From NCBI GenBank assembly GCA_964059195.1, contig CAXKWD010000002.1:150553042-150617041 (forward strand): a stretch of DNA of 64,000 nt, in the 5' to 3' direction. The translations under genes were made by a program, and so were the position numbers. The notes beneath the pieces were generated by a model. That model saw only the letters and a program-made list of their open reading frames with translations. It was not told where the DNA came from and searched no databases. Position 1 is the stretch's first letter. Each line of letters begins with the position of its first letter. Origin of the DNA: Ectobius pallidus. Its lineage: Eukaryota; Arthropoda; Insecta; Blattodea; Ectobiidae. Shown here one piece after another: positions 1 to 11,461 of this stretch.

Positions 1-2185
1 GTAGTAAAGGTGAGAGCTCGGCTTTGATGCGTCGTAGTCGGCGGAACAAGGGATATTTGCCGCAGCGTGTCTCGTTGCACACCGACAAATTCCACCTCTT
101 ATCCCGCGTTCAAACATCTGCACCATGTCCATATCGTTTAAAATAGGCAACTTTACCTGTGTAAACTTTAACATGGCTGCATCAGCGAATCCAGGAGCAG
201 TTGAATAGTACAGACAATCTAACCCATACGTATCATGACACATTTGCCTAAAATTCTCAAAAACGTCTGTTAAGATCAAGACATCAGATTTCAAATATGT
301 CTGAATATTCCCCTAAAGACTTGACCGAAAAGGAATTCCAGACATTAACAGCGTGAGAGTAGTCTCGATCTGAGACACCCGCATTGCTGAGCTTGTTGTA
401 AAACGCCTCTTTAGGCGGTAATTTTGTCTCATCAAGAACTTTGTAGGACGACACATAGTCGTAGGGGAAGTCCCCCTTTCGACACACCAAATCGGTTTTG
501 TCACCAAACGAATTTCTGGTTTCTATAAATTTCTGCTTGGGTAGATTGTCCGCTAGCTTCTCCAAGCTACTGGCCATGAATCGGAAAGAGTCGATAAATC
601 TAAGTTCCATACCTCCCCGCTTCAAATGCGAGGAGGGAATAAATTTAGAAAATGTAACGTATTTCTCTTGAGAGTTGCAAATGACATTGATCCTATTTTC
701 ATCAAAACCAAGTTCTTTTACAATGAAATGAGCATCGTAATTGGAGAGGTTATGCAACACGACAGGACGAATGTCTGGTTTCTGTAATTTAGATTACAAT
801 TCCTGTGAGCGGTCCCTCTGAATCGACCGCTGACATGGCAGTGGTCCCTGACTTTAAAGTTCACTTCAGTAAAGTTACCTTGTTTACAGATATGACAGAT
901 GGTGCTGGTCATATACTGATTAATTTGTTCCGCCGTGAGAGGGATCATGGGTTTTATTTCAGAATTTAATATGGCATCTATGGACTTTACGTCTTTTACG
1001 AGAGAACTCATAAAATGGGCTCCTGCATCGGGGCCTCTATACAACCGTAGATTCGAATGTTCACCTTCCAAGTCCTTAATAAAATAGGCGTAACTGAAAG
1101 GTGTATGTTTTTGATAATTTTGAGTCCAGGATTCTGCAGGCTCATTTTGACATCCGGCAATAGGCTCCAATAAGCACTCAAAATCCGCATAAATAACGAA
1201 CCTAATCTTCTGCGAATACTCATGCTTAGTGAAACTTACTTCCAGGCGTTTAGGAAATTCACACCTGACGGGTGAGAACGAATTACATACAGCCAAATGA
1301 GCCTCAAGTCTGGTCGGCTGACTCACCTTCGTACGACTGGAAGTGCGTAAAACATCGTTTGCACACTGTGACTTGAGTTTTGTGAGATGTGACAAAAGGT
1401 CTAATGAATGCGTCGAAATCAGAAATTAAGACATAATGTGAATTTACTTCGTCGCAGACATAGAGCAAGTCTCTATGGTCGTCCAACTCCTTATCAGCAA
1501 TTTTGATTGGTACAACTTCATCCCGCTCGTCTAAACCAAACACGTTGATCGATATGTTATTCATTTTTGAAAACTTTTCGATGTCGTGTAATGCTACCGG
1601 GAATTTTACACAGCTCCAGTCGTATCTGTCAGATAATTCTTGGTTCCCGAGATAGCTAGCCCATAAGTCATTACCTACCTCTATAAATTTTGCCAAGATG
1701 CAGTACTTGAAACAATAATCGTCATGGTTGTCAATGTTCACTAGAGATTTTAAATGCCTAAAACGTTCGGGTAGGAGCATGAATTTCCTACCTGCAAAAG
1801 GTTTATAATGGTTGACGCGTAATTCAATTTTATGTATGGATTTGAACATGAACCCAGACCCTCGTAAGGCTACGTCTTGATATTCCTGTTGAATTTTCTC
1901 TATTTGTCTATCGAGAACATCTGATACATTGGTTGTGGCGAGAGCAACTTCGTTTTTTGATTTGAAATTACGTAGAGTCGATTTTCCTTGCAAGTTCTCA
2001 AAATCGCATTCCACAAAAAGATTGAATTTTACAGACTTAAATTGTAGGATAGAGTCCCTCACCAGTGCCTCCATCTTGTGTTTGTAGGCTGTTAGGCCGC
2101 TCTCCAGGTCCGCTTGCGGGATATTGGTCGCTGCATATGTAGCGATTCTCGATCTGAAGGCTGAGTCCACTTTGCGAAAATCATT
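1..2185 (-). pseudogene. Protein-primed B-family DNA polymerase (Polinton/Maverick or adintovirus-like), decayed, 5' exon region to window edge
   Basis: Read on the minus strand, this is the large coding part of a type-B DNA polymerase that would replicate a Polinton/Maverick-type element. An upstream conserved region (about 1304-2185) is followed by an exonuclease-like motif YADFEC near 1170-1190. A cysteine/histidine-rich motif follows near 830-900, with a CHIC pair, then DHCH and later NCNLNYR, like an endonuclease VII-type zinc knot. After these come HNLSNYDAH (near 750) and YLKSDVLIL (near 280), both typical of these polymerases. The reading frame changes near 1330, near 780 and near 290, so no single ORF remains. 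The catalytic palm lies beyond position 1. Confident of the family; whether the source was a transposon or an integrated virus is undecided. Confidence 0.85.
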
Positions 2186-2278
2186 CTGTAAGAATTAATA
2201 CAATGTATACATTAGCATAACTAGAAAAACCATGTAAAACATTAGTGTAAAAACATGTGTTTGTAGTAAGCTACTCAC
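2186..2278 (-). other. Predicted intron 2 of the polymerase gene
   Basis: On the minus strand the donor reads GTGAGT starting at 2278 and the acceptor is TTCTTACAG ending at 2186. Removing these 93 bases joins an 85-codon exon in frame to the polymerase N-terminal region, a phase-0 junction. Predicted by eye only. Confidence 0.55.
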
Positions 2279-2533
2279 ATCAGACTGAGTAGCGGCCCCA
2301 TGTCTGTTGACATCTGTCACTGACTGCGAGACTGCTTGGCTGCCGTGAGCGGTGAGAGCTCCCCCCACATTATAACGGCTGCCGACGTCTGTCACCGCAT
2401 GCGATGAGGTGGATCCTTGTGTCTGCATGTTAACATCTGGCATGTGATGGGGCGCGACTCCTTGGCTGCCGTCCGCAGTTTTCTGAGATGATACTGCAAT
2501 GGGTTGCGTGTTTGCATCTGGCACGGCGAAAGG
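2279..2533 (-). CDS. Predicted internal exon: low-complexity linker of the polymerase protein
   Basis: This is an exactly 85-codon exon between a TTACAG acceptor at its 5' side and a GTGAGT donor at its 3' side. The encoded stretch is rich in Ser, Gln, Thr and Val. It contains imperfect repeats built on PDVN, TDVG and TDVN, each about 15-20 residues apart. It has no known domain and looks like a flexible linker between the zinc-finger exon upstream and the polymerase exon downstream. An apparent ORF that runs on past the donor ends in a hydrophobic tail, which is intron-encoded and probably not real. Confidence 0.5.
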
Positions 2534-2601
2534 CTGTAACAAAAAACTTACAATGAGGCGAGTTGTCTCGGAAATAACACATTAATATATATAACACGTA
2601 C
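2534..2601 (-). other. Predicted intron 1 of the polymerase gene
   Basis: Donor GTACGTG starts at 2601 and acceptor TTGTTACAG ends at 2534 on the minus strand (68 bases). It joins the zinc-finger exon and the linker exon in phase 0. A second GT (GTAAGT at 2551) would leave only 18 bases and is rejected. Confidence 0.45.
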
Positions 2602-2967
2602 CGAGTAATCAATGGCTTAGCCGCCCAAAGCTGTCCGGATCACGGTTGGTCTGGCGGTCGGTATCACTGCCATCTCCCGTTGTCGGTACATTTCGTTGGG
2701 GTTCATTGGATTATGGGTAGATTCCAAATGATGGTTTAGATAGCGTTGTGATTTTCCACATTTAACACAGACTAGTTGATTGTTAGAGTGTGCTTCCCGC
2801 ACATGTGTGGTCAATACGTCGCGACGTGTGTATGATGCCCCACACGAATCACAGGAGAATTGACTTTGTGTATGCCTTTGCCTCACGTGCCGGTTCAGGT
2901 CTTGTTTATGCCTATACTTGGCATCGCACTCGGAGCACTTGAAGAACCCAGTAGTAGTACCTTCCAT
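2602..2967 (-). pseudogene. C2H2 zinc-finger exon (116 codons before a stop)
   Basis: Starts with an ATG at 2965-2967. It encodes three C2H2-type fingers: one near residues 10-32 (CSEC ... H ... H), one near 39-60 (CDSC ... H ... H), and a shorter third near 67-85 (CVKC ... HH ... H). This suggests a DNA- or RNA-binding role. Related polymerase genes in insects often begin with such fingers. The ORF stops at a TAA (2617-2619). The same frame then continues five codons to the predicted donor and into the next exon, so the TAA may be a single nonsense change in a fused zinc-finger/polymerase protein. Alternatively it is a separate small DNA-binding protein. Confidence 0.7.
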
Positions 2968-2997
2968 GTCGGCTGCTATCCGTTGAATGACTCAAAT

Positions 2998-3372
2998 CGT
3001 CTGCAGCATGTGTATTTATATCGACACACGCATATGTAAGACGATGGCGTGCAAGCCGCGGTAAGCTGGGTTATTTTCAGACGCGGAGATGAGCCGAGAC
3101 GCTAGGCTGCAGACAACATCTGGACTCTCGCTAAGACACGCAAGCCTGCAATAATATTATATCACAAATATTTAGACATGTGTGGCAACATCGACACATG
3201 CATATGTAAGACGATGGCGTGCATGCAGGACCCCACGCGCGGTAAGCTGGGTTATTCTCGTACGCAGAGATGAGACACCGCAACTCTGCCACGCGAGACT
3301 GCACGTGTGCAATGCATGACCCCATGCCGCGGTAAGCTGGGTTATTCTCGTACGCGTGGCTGCATCCCGTCT
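2998..3372. repeat. Direct repeats upstream of the zinc-finger/polymerase gene
   Basis: The block GCGGTAAGCTGGGTTATT starts at about 3058, 3239 and 3329. A second block, CATATGTAAGACGATGGCGT, occurs near 3030 and 3200, about 169 bases apart. Parts of the repeats sit where a promoter would be for the minus-strand gene. The short ORFs here with a recurring ENNPAYR peptide are a by-product of the repeats. Confidence 0.7.
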
Positions 3373-3795
3373 GGACCCACGCAAATATTACAAACTCACA
3401 AATAATTACCAATATCACAATAGCGAACCTTTAGTTAAACACTTGGCGCATGCATCCAGATGGTCTTAAGAGCTATGATCATTAAGGATGCATGCACGCA
3501 GGTGGCCAAAGGGCAGTGAGAAATAACCTAATGCTAGACATCTTGGAAATGACCAAATAAAATAAAATCCATACATGAAAACAGGATTAAGTTGGTGCTA
3601 TTGCTTGGGGGGCCGGTAGTTGAGGACCCCACCTTCCCCTATGCGGCCACCACTAAGCCACCTTCCCCTACGCGGCCACCACTAAGCCACCGCACCGCAT
3701 CCTGTATTGCGGGGTCTGCCCCTGTATTGCGGGTTGCATTCAGTAAGCCACCTTAGGGGTCGTCCCCAATACATGACTACCAGCTGTAAAGCGCT
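3373..3795. other. Non-coding interval with short repeats
   Basis: No gene is seen. A small inverted pair (GCGCATGCATCC near 3448 and GGATGCATGCACGC near 3486) lies in it. A short tandem repeat of GGCCACCACTAAGCCACC occurs twice near 3645-3690, followed by two copies of CCTGTATTGCGGG near 3710. Confidence 0.6.
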
Positions 3796-3798
3796 TTA

Positions 3799-5292
3799 TG
3801 GGCCATTCAGATAGAAACTTAACCGTAAACGTAAGAACGTAAATTTAAATGCAAACTTTAGCACAGCATTGAGCATTCGCAATGAAAACATAAACGTAAG
3901 TAACAACCAATCACAAACGAGAACGTGAACAACTTATAAAATGGCTGCAGCAGACGAAAATACTTTCATGTTTCTATTAAACATATGTAGGCCATTAAAA
4001 ATTGAAATCATACAAGCGTATGCAGGCACATACAAATTAACAGAATATTGTATGGGCTGTATTTAATACTGTAGTTCATTTCTTGGGGAACCAATTTTCA
4101 TATACAGTGAAACCTCTATATAACGACAATCGCTGGTTCCACAAAAAAGTGGTCTTTAAGAGGAGTGGTTTCTTAATAGGGGGAATGCATTTTTATGTCT
4201 TGAAAGTGAAAATACAATAGAATGAATACAGTACAATACAGTAGGTGTCTTATGTAACACACAGTTGATTATTACTTATTTTTAATGTATTTAAAATTTG
4301 CAGCACAACAATAAGACACTTTAATCTATGCAGGTCAAGAACACCGAGCCTCTATTTAAAGTATACCGGGGTAATGTTTTCCAGGAAAAGAAAGACACGT
4401 CTATTACATTACATTTTGCTTGGTGGACAATGAAAGGGTCTCGCCCAGCACGTTTCTTAGAATCGAGAATTTCAGAAACCCCCTCATGTCCACTGAATAA
4501 ACGTTTTCATAAGAAATAGAGTTACCCCCTCCCCTCTGAGTCACTGCGATCATGTAGATAATAAAGGCATGAATTCTTGAATGTATTGAAACAAGCAGGT
4601 CAGAAGTAGGAGACTGGAATGTGTCCTTTTCACGCCGTACGCTGTACGGTACTTGTACGCTGTCCACTGTAAGAATTTTCCCAGAACGCGAAAAGAAAAC
4701 AGCCTAAAGCATTGTATTGAAAATTGCAGTGCCCACATCAGTATTTCTGTTCAAATGCTGATTAATGCCTATCATTTGAGGAATTTTTTTTTACGATTTT
4801 GGTCGTTATAGAGGAGTTTAACGAAAATTAAACTCTGGTCGTTGGTCGGGGAGAGGGGTGGTCGTTTAATAGGGGTACAAATAACATTGGCCTTATGGGT
4901 ATATTTACTGTCCGTTCCTAGAAAAATTGGTCTTTAAAGGAGGTGGTCGCTAAAGAGGGGTTGTCTTTAAGACAGGTTTTACTGTATTTTCCTTCAATGC
5001 AGCATCTTTATATAAAGGATGCCATTTATCATAACGAGGAGTTTCTCATTCATAATACATCTTGGCTACTTCCAGTTCCGTCTCCTGTTCTGTTCTCTGA
5101 TTGGTTGTATCGTTATTTTTCACATAAACGTAACACAGAAGCTTGGTGTTTGCAAGCTTCTACGTTACGTTTAATTTTACGTTTAAGTTTCACGTTTACG
5201 TGTTGCGTTGTGAATGGTCACATTGAAAAACATGGCCCCAAACTTCTATGTTTACGTTACGTTTACGGTTAATTTTCTATCTGAATGGCCCA
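3799..5292. mobile_element. Non-autonomous DNA transposon, probably PIF/Harbinger-like, split by a pogo-like element
   Basis: The left end TGGGCCATTCAGATAGAAA is mirrored at the right end as TTTCTATCTGAATGGCCCA. Inside both ends are several short ACGTAAAC-type subterminal repeats in opposite orientation. The flanks are TTA on the left (3796-3798) and TTG on the right. That would be a mutated 3-bp duplication of the kind PIF/Harbinger elements make, so the superfamily is a guess. No transposase is recognisable. Positions 4105-4984 are a later insertion. Confidence 0.7.
4105..4984. mobile_element. pogo/Tigger-like non-autonomous element with TA target duplication
   Basis: Begins CAGTGAAACCTCTATATAAC and ends AGGTTTTACTG, with TA on both sides (4103-4104 and 4985-4986). 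Subterminal text rich in GGTC..TTTAAGAGG..GGTGGT on both arms is typical of the pogo/Tigger branch of Tc1/mariner. There is no transposase; the short ORFs inside are not conserved-looking. It interrupts the surrounding Harbinger-like element, so it is younger. Confidence 0.8.
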
Positions 5293-5890
5293 TTGCTTTA
5301 AAAAGAACGCAAAATTTACAGTTTATACAATTTACAGTTTGTACAATTTACAGTTTATACAATCAGAGCTGAGCACTACATGCGTCGCAGGGGAAGGGAG
5401 GAGAAATAAGTGGGGATTACTTCTCATGCACATTCCAACGCCCAGCCATGTGGTCTAGGAATTCACAATTGTAAGCTATTGTCCGTCTGCATGAGGATAG
5501 GTCTGCACCGTACGAGATTTTCAGTGAGACTAAACTGTACACCCCCTCAAATCATTCTCCCACATAATGAACTTGGCCCGGTCTACTGCACATCATGTTT
5601 ACAGTGCTCACCTGTGATTGTACGTACTGTATATTGGTGCAAGTTTTCATGGTTGGAATCGGAATGCTTGAGATTTGCTGAGCTAGAGTGCCTTTGCTGG
5701 TTGGTGTTATTTTGTTTTGTCTGCAACTGCTGCAGTCATCTTCTGGACGTGGGATCTGTATTCTCTGCTGGCTTTCTGTAATATGATGTCTGGTCACTGC
5801 ATCTTTGCTTTTATAAATGGACATCCCAGCTCCTAAAGGTGTGTACTGCAGTTGCAGATGAAATGTCGAGCAGCACTGATTGACCAAGAC
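5293..5890. other. Non-coding interval with a short tandem repeat
   Basis: Near 5310-5362 the unit AATTTACAGTTTATAC is repeated about three times. The ORFs of 119-123 codons on opposite strands here overlap each other and show no domain; I regard them as chance. Confidence 0.5.
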
Positions 5891-5894
5891 ACTG

Positions 5895-7933
5895 TGATAC
5901 GGTCTGATCATTTAAATCCAATGGTACTTACTTGTGAATGTTATCTTCTCCAAGGGTCCCAGTTGAATTACCACGGTTCACTCAGTCGGGTGCAGCGAGT
6001 TGCTCTTACATTTCTCGGGGTACTATTGGGTTTGGGGCTCGTAACATTTATAAGAATTATAAGAACAGTTAAATTCAAAAGAAAAACTGTTTATTAATAA
6101 TTGTTAGCACAATAATTATAGTTGATAATGATCTTGATTTCTCTGGGGATATGCTAATCGAAATTCCGACCGTTGTAGAGCTGATTTGTATTTACGTCTT
6201 GTAGTTATGTAACTTTCTATAATAATAATAATAATAATTACGTAATATTTATGTCGTAATTATTCACTGAATAATGATGTGATCTGCGTGATAAATATAC
6301 TCACTGACTTTATAGTGGTAATGGCTATAATAAAGCCCTACCTATAACACACGTAACTTGCACAGACTTTATAATTTAAATAATACTTCGTACTGGCAGC
6401 AAATGGCCAGGACGACTAAATCGTTGACGAGCTTGTAAGCAAGTGATTTTACACGTGCTGCTCTACAGCGTCATCGTTTCGACAACCACCAACGACCTTT
6501 CGCAAATCATTTTCTATCTTATAAGTAATTTGTAGGTTTACATGTTACATACTTTAATCTAATTGGTTCTCTTCCTTTTGGCTACCCTACGCTAAACGAA
6601 CTAAAATTCTGCACTCTTCCAGTACTTTCTTTCTCGTTATTCTCCTCAAGTTTCAGGAATCTCTATACATCTATCTTTTCCCACTGCAAATTCCAAGTAA
6701 CTTCTTTTGACTGAGACTACCATCTATTCTTTCATTTTTGTAGTGAATAGAATTTCACTCTGTGAACAATCACTGTCTCCAGCTTCATGCTGCTTCTCTC
6801 CGTAGGGGATGGTACGTACCTTCATGTCGAAACCCACCCTCAAATTTTGTACACATGTAGGTCATCCTAAAATGGAAAAGTACACAAAATTAGCTGCCAG
6901 TTTCAACTGTGAGACCGTTAAATTGAAGCTTGAAATTTGGAAGCGACCTAGTTGGTTTTGCTGGATCTTTGTAGCGACTACTGCAACTTACATGACTCAT
7001 TCTTATCAAACATGGGCTTCCTTTTTCTTGCTATAGCAGTATAAACAACGACCGTAGTGATGAATTGCGATCTGTGTGTCTGTCAGTTAATAGAAGGAAG
7101 TCACCATGAGTGCCTCTACAGACGTGTTGAATCCTATTAATGTGCTTTCAGTTGCTATAAACTATCGAACCAACACAAGTGTGAATAAGCAGAATGTGAT
7201 ATGGGAGCACTTGTTTCGATGTGCATGGTGCAAAGCAAATTAGTGCATTTCCCATTCTATCGACACTAGGCACTTCTGTTTCACATTTATTGAATAGTAA
7301 AGTTTAAAACAAGCTGTTCAGTGCACGGGGAAGTGATCATGCAACTGTATACTGTGACTACAGTGTTGTGTTGCGCCGACTGCTCGCATGCCTCGCTCAA
7401 GACCTTGTACCTCAGCCACAGACCGCATCCCTGCTAGACGGGATGAGGCGCTCTGACAATGCTTTTTTCGCGATATTGTGACGTGATTTTCATAGACTTG
7501 CAGTTCGAACTGGCAGCTAATTTTTTGTGTACTTCCATTGTAGGATGACCTACATGTGTACAAAATTTGAGGGTGGGTTTCGACATGAAGGTTCGTACCA
7601 TCCCCTTGTCAGTGCACTGCTCGGACTTCTATTGACTAATTCTTAGTATTCCGTCTGACTTTCACTCAAGCTCTCACTAGTTTCAACAATTTCATCTTTC
7701 TGTCTTAATATTTTAACTATAATATTATATTTTAATATTGTAAAATTATCAATATCTTCTACTGAATTACTGTTTTGACTTTATTATTTTCATTAATTGA
7801 TTTGTTATTTTATTCTGCTAATTTCCAGTTCAATTATGATAGTAAAATGTAATTAAGTACAATGTAATTGGTAATCATTAATTAAAAGTGTGATATTACT
7901 TTATAAAACATAGCAGTGGCTATGGTGATATAT
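5895..7933 (-). repeat. 3' LTR of the LTR retrotransposon, interrupted by an 803-bp MITE
   Basis: Matches the other LTR base for base over most of its length, with scattered substitutions and small indels (for example a longer TAA run near 6220). The inner end reads GGTGATATAT where the intact copy reads GGTGATATCA. ORFs in it are not coding. Confidence 0.85.
6804..7606. mobile_element. 803-bp MITE with ~105-bp terminal inverted repeats
   Basis: Left end AGGGGATGGTACGTACCTTC and right end the complement, ending GTACCATCCCCT. The inverted repeats extend about 105 bases inward with few mismatches. The other LTR lacks this block and shows an empty site (TTTCTCAATGCACTG near 23754), so it inserted after the LTR retrotransposon did. 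Nine or so extra bases at the junctions obscure the target duplication, so I do not assign a superfamily. Confidence 0.85.
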
Positions 7934-8180
7934 TGCCCAATAAGTTTCTTCAGAATAAAGTGAAATTTGCAAAATTTTATCTTATTCTGGAGAAAATTAT
8001 TTAGCTCTTTACTCATGATACGTCGCTCAGTACACTGACCTGTCCTTTTAAATGCAGTGGCTTGCTAAGGATTTTAAAGTGACATTGACCTACTTTCTGT
8101 CTCTTTTCCACCATTTCATTCATGTATTGAGTATTGTGTGAACGGCTGCTACCAAATGACACCCTTTTACCCTAGATCTT
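7934..8180. other. Internal region of LTR retrotransposon next to the 3' LTR
   Basis: About 250 bases of AT-rich sequence without a recognisable reading frame. Read on the minus strand, the sequence just before the LTR shows no strong polypurine tract. Confidence 0.4.
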
Positions 8181-8188
8181 ATCATAAC

Positions 8189-10834
8189 TAAGGACCGGAT
8201 TTTTATGTAGTCAATACATGCAAAATATGTACATAAATATGTAGAAAAAGTCACTGAAATATGTAAAAATATGTAAGTATATCAATATATGTAATGCAAT
8301 ATTTTTTGTAGTCTTCAATCATTTTCTCCGTTCCTGTGCTATTTTTTAGGTTTCTGATGGTAAAAATGCAGTTATACTCAATAAATTTCTCTCTCTCTCT
8401 CTCCCTCATTTTTTTTTTACTAAGAAGTCATTTTGAAATAACAAAATTGAAATGCGCTAATTAAGATTGAAAATTTAATGATCGAGATAGTTTGTTAACA
8501 TGGTTGACAGCAATTTTCGTCACATTTTAGTAGTTTATTGTGGCCAGATATTTTTCATCACAACAGATGGTTTTAAGTTTTCACAATACACAAGAATATT
8601 TTCAATGAACGAAGAAAATTAATTGTTTGCTGGAAAATAGAATGCACATTTAATAAAAATTTCCACAAAATAGAATTTCTGAAAGAAGTAAAGAATTAGC
8701 CGTACCAGTACGTACCACGTCAGTGTGATGCGCAGTGAACAACTAAATACTTTTCCAAATGCTCAGGAGTCATGTTTAGTCGTCTGTCAGTCAGGATTCT
8801 TTTGTAGGTGGAAAATGATCTCTCTACATCGCACGAAGTCACAGGTGCATACTTCAAGAGGTGGCATTTTCCAGGTGAAATATCCTCAGGAATCTCCGTC
8901 TCTTCTCCATCGAGAATTCTGCATACAGTCTTGAATGTAGCGTAACCTGGATTCCTCTTCAAAACTCACTGGAATTTCTGGACAATTTTCATCCCCATTT
9001 CTCCCTGTACTGTGTTGAGTTTCATTTCCGCATCTTCCATAATGTTCATGGATTCTTTTAAGGAAAGTCCTGGTGTTTCCAGCTGCTTGATACTCTTTGC
9101 AATCCACCCAAAGTTGCTAACAATATATGACAAGGAACATTCAACTCCAGGTTCATTGAATGCATTTTGAGACTCGCGCACTGCGGCACCAGATTCTGCA
9201 GGGAATGATGTGACAACTGACTTGACAGCATCCAAGTTTTCGTTGTAGAACTCGACGGCCTGTATCCAGGTGCCCCACCGTGTCAGTACGGGCTCTGGTG
9301 GTAACGGCACATTTGGTAACGCGTCTCGGTAGCACTGTACACGACTAGGAGCTTTCACAAAAACTTTCTTAGTGGAGGACACAAGCACATTCACTTTAGG
9401 GAAACTGCCCCGCACTTCTTCTGCCACACGATGTAATCCATGGGCCAGACAGGACATGTGAATAAGATTGGGATAAAACACTTTCAAGGCAACTGCGGCT
9501 TTCAGCATGTACGCCGCAGCATCAGAGCACATCACAAGCCCTTTTTCCGCAGGCACACTTTCAGGCCACAACACTTTCAATCCATCGTTTACGAACCGTG
9601 CAACTGTGGAATGGTTCGTTTTTTCTAACACTTTTGAAGAGATAAGAAATGATCTTGAAGGTGAATCGGGGTCAAGTTTTCCTACCACCAGGTTTGCAAC
9701 GTAGCGGCCCAACGTGTCGGTTGTTTCGTCTACTGCCAGCCATATGCGAGAAACACCAACTTCATCCCGGATACGTCTGATTGCATCTTCGTAGCACACA
9801 TACAAATATTTCTTGCGGAGGGTCGACTCGTCAGGAATCTTCCGCTTACAATATTTTTTCAAGAAGGACGAAAGTTCTGGGACTTGCAATCTGTACCATG
9901 GTATATCTGCAGCTATGAAAGCTCTGGAAAGATCTTTGAAAAATTAGCTTATGTTTTCAGAGGCTGGTTGCATTTGGGTCAGAAGCACTTGATTTTTGGG
10001 ACACTGTAGCTCCTTGTTTTTTTGGTGAAGAGCTGTTTTAATGTGTTGTTCCAACTGGGATTTCATAGAACAACCCACTTTTTTATCGCACACTTGGCAC
10101 ACCACTACTTTGCCATCCGTGGTATAAGCGTCGTCGATTGTCACCCACGAGTTCAGTTTTGATGATACAGAGGATGCTAAATACAACGAAATGTACTCAC
10201 GAGAACAACTTCCTCACAATAACAATAACGTGTCACACAGTGTTTGGCTGACTGTCGAATAACTTAAACCATTCTTCAAAAGGAATTTACTGTATCTAGC
10301 CCCTTATGTTTGAGGGACAAACTAGCAGGTAGCGGTAGGGTAAGGCAATTGGACTCAAGCGGAATGGAAGGAGAGCTATTTTTACTACATTCCACTTGTG
10401 TGGGTTTCTCGGAAATTCTGACCTGCAGTCAACAGGCAGGGATTAACTTATCTGAAAAATTTGGCAGTAGTGTACAACGGAGCTTGGTTTTCCACGGTGT
10501 GGTTTTAATGGCTTAGAACAAAATTTAGTAAAAGCAAATTTACGGCCTTGCCACAATCAGATAAAAATTGCCGACTTTTTTAGTGGTCATGTTTTGAATG
10601 TTACTCTCTCAAATACAATAATTAATGACGGTATTACTAAATGAAAACTACAGAAATTAAAAAAAATAGTGGATTTTATGTAAAAATATGTACTCTAAAC
10701 GGAAAATATGTAAAAATATGTAACACTAGATTCATATATGTTGTTCCTAACATCGTAATTCGCCGACATTTTTCATCTTTGCTTGGCTACATACAAAGCA
10801 AAAAATATGTAATTACATAAAAATCCGGTCCCTA
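8189..10834 (-). mobile_element. hAT transposon (2.65 kb)
   Basis: Ends TAAGGACCGGATTTTTATGT and, at the right, the complement ending ATCCGGTCCCTA. It is flanked by the 8-bp duplication ATCATAAC (8181-8188 and 10835-10842), as expected for hAT. Subterminal ATATGTA motifs recur near both ends. It sits inside the LTR retrotransposon. Confidence 0.92.
8720..10186 (-). pseudogene. hAT transposase, one frame with two in-frame stops
   Basis: A single minus-strand frame of about 489 codons runs from near 10186 to 8720, broken only by TAA at 9944-9946 and TGA at 8966-8968. The N-terminal part has a BED/C2H2-like finger (CQVCDKK ... H ... H). The middle has AVDETTD, an RNase H-like catalytic aspartate region, then SCLAHGLHRV and TRWGTW, both hAT hallmarks. 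The C-terminus carries the dimerisation region (APVTSCDVERSFSTYKRIL). It would cut and paste the element if intact. An upstream start may have been lost, since no good ATG begins this frame. Confidence 0.88.
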
Positions 10835-10842
10835 ATCATAAC

Positions 10843-11453
10843 ATTGAACACATTCTTATGCATGCAGACATACTTCACCCTTCGGCTGCTTATAGATTAC
10901 GTAAATTACTAAAGAGAACAATTTAAGAAAACAACACTTCAGAACACATATTAATAGCAGGAATTACTCACCGTCTATTACAATAAAATATAACATAAAT
11001 TAAAAGCACATGCAAATTAAATAAAATAGCACTTAATTGAAATATATTGAATAAGAATTTTACACTAATAGAAAATTAATAAACCACCGACGGATTTGAG
11101 TATCGAGTGTCCAAATAAAACTAGATAACAATTAATAAATTCACTTGCGGATCTGATTACCAAGTGTCCAAGATACTTAAAATTAATCAACAATATATAT
11201 TCAAGTAGATCTCTGTGTCTACAGTCTGTAATGTATACGACACACGTAATTATTCTCACGGTCACATACACACTTATAATATTTATTTACAAAGGTTTGA
11301 GTATATTTTGACGTGAAGCAATCTAAATCTCTTCACCATACTGTTCTTAGCGTAGCTTACTCATTGCTTTCAATATATATTTTATAAGATTATAATAATG
11401 ATTCGATATTAAAGTACTAGCATACGTCATAAATAGGTAATATGTCGATAAGG
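10843..11453. other. AT-rich internal region of LTR retrotransposon
   Basis: No coding region is recognised. A block with two similar ~60-base units (CGGATTTGAGTATCGAGTGTCC near 11091 in shortened form and its variant near 11150) is visible. It contains several short chance ORFs. Confidence 0.4.
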
Positions 11454-11461
11454 ATCCCGGG

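Noticed and set aside
3131..3418. Overlapping minus-strand ORFs with repeated ENNPAYR peptides
   Set aside because: The peptide repeat follows from the DNA direct repeats; two frames are open at once and there is no start context or domain.
5410..5911. ORFs of 119-123 codons on both strands, Cys-rich on the plus strand
   Set aside because: They overlap in antisense, have no domain, and one extends into the LTR.
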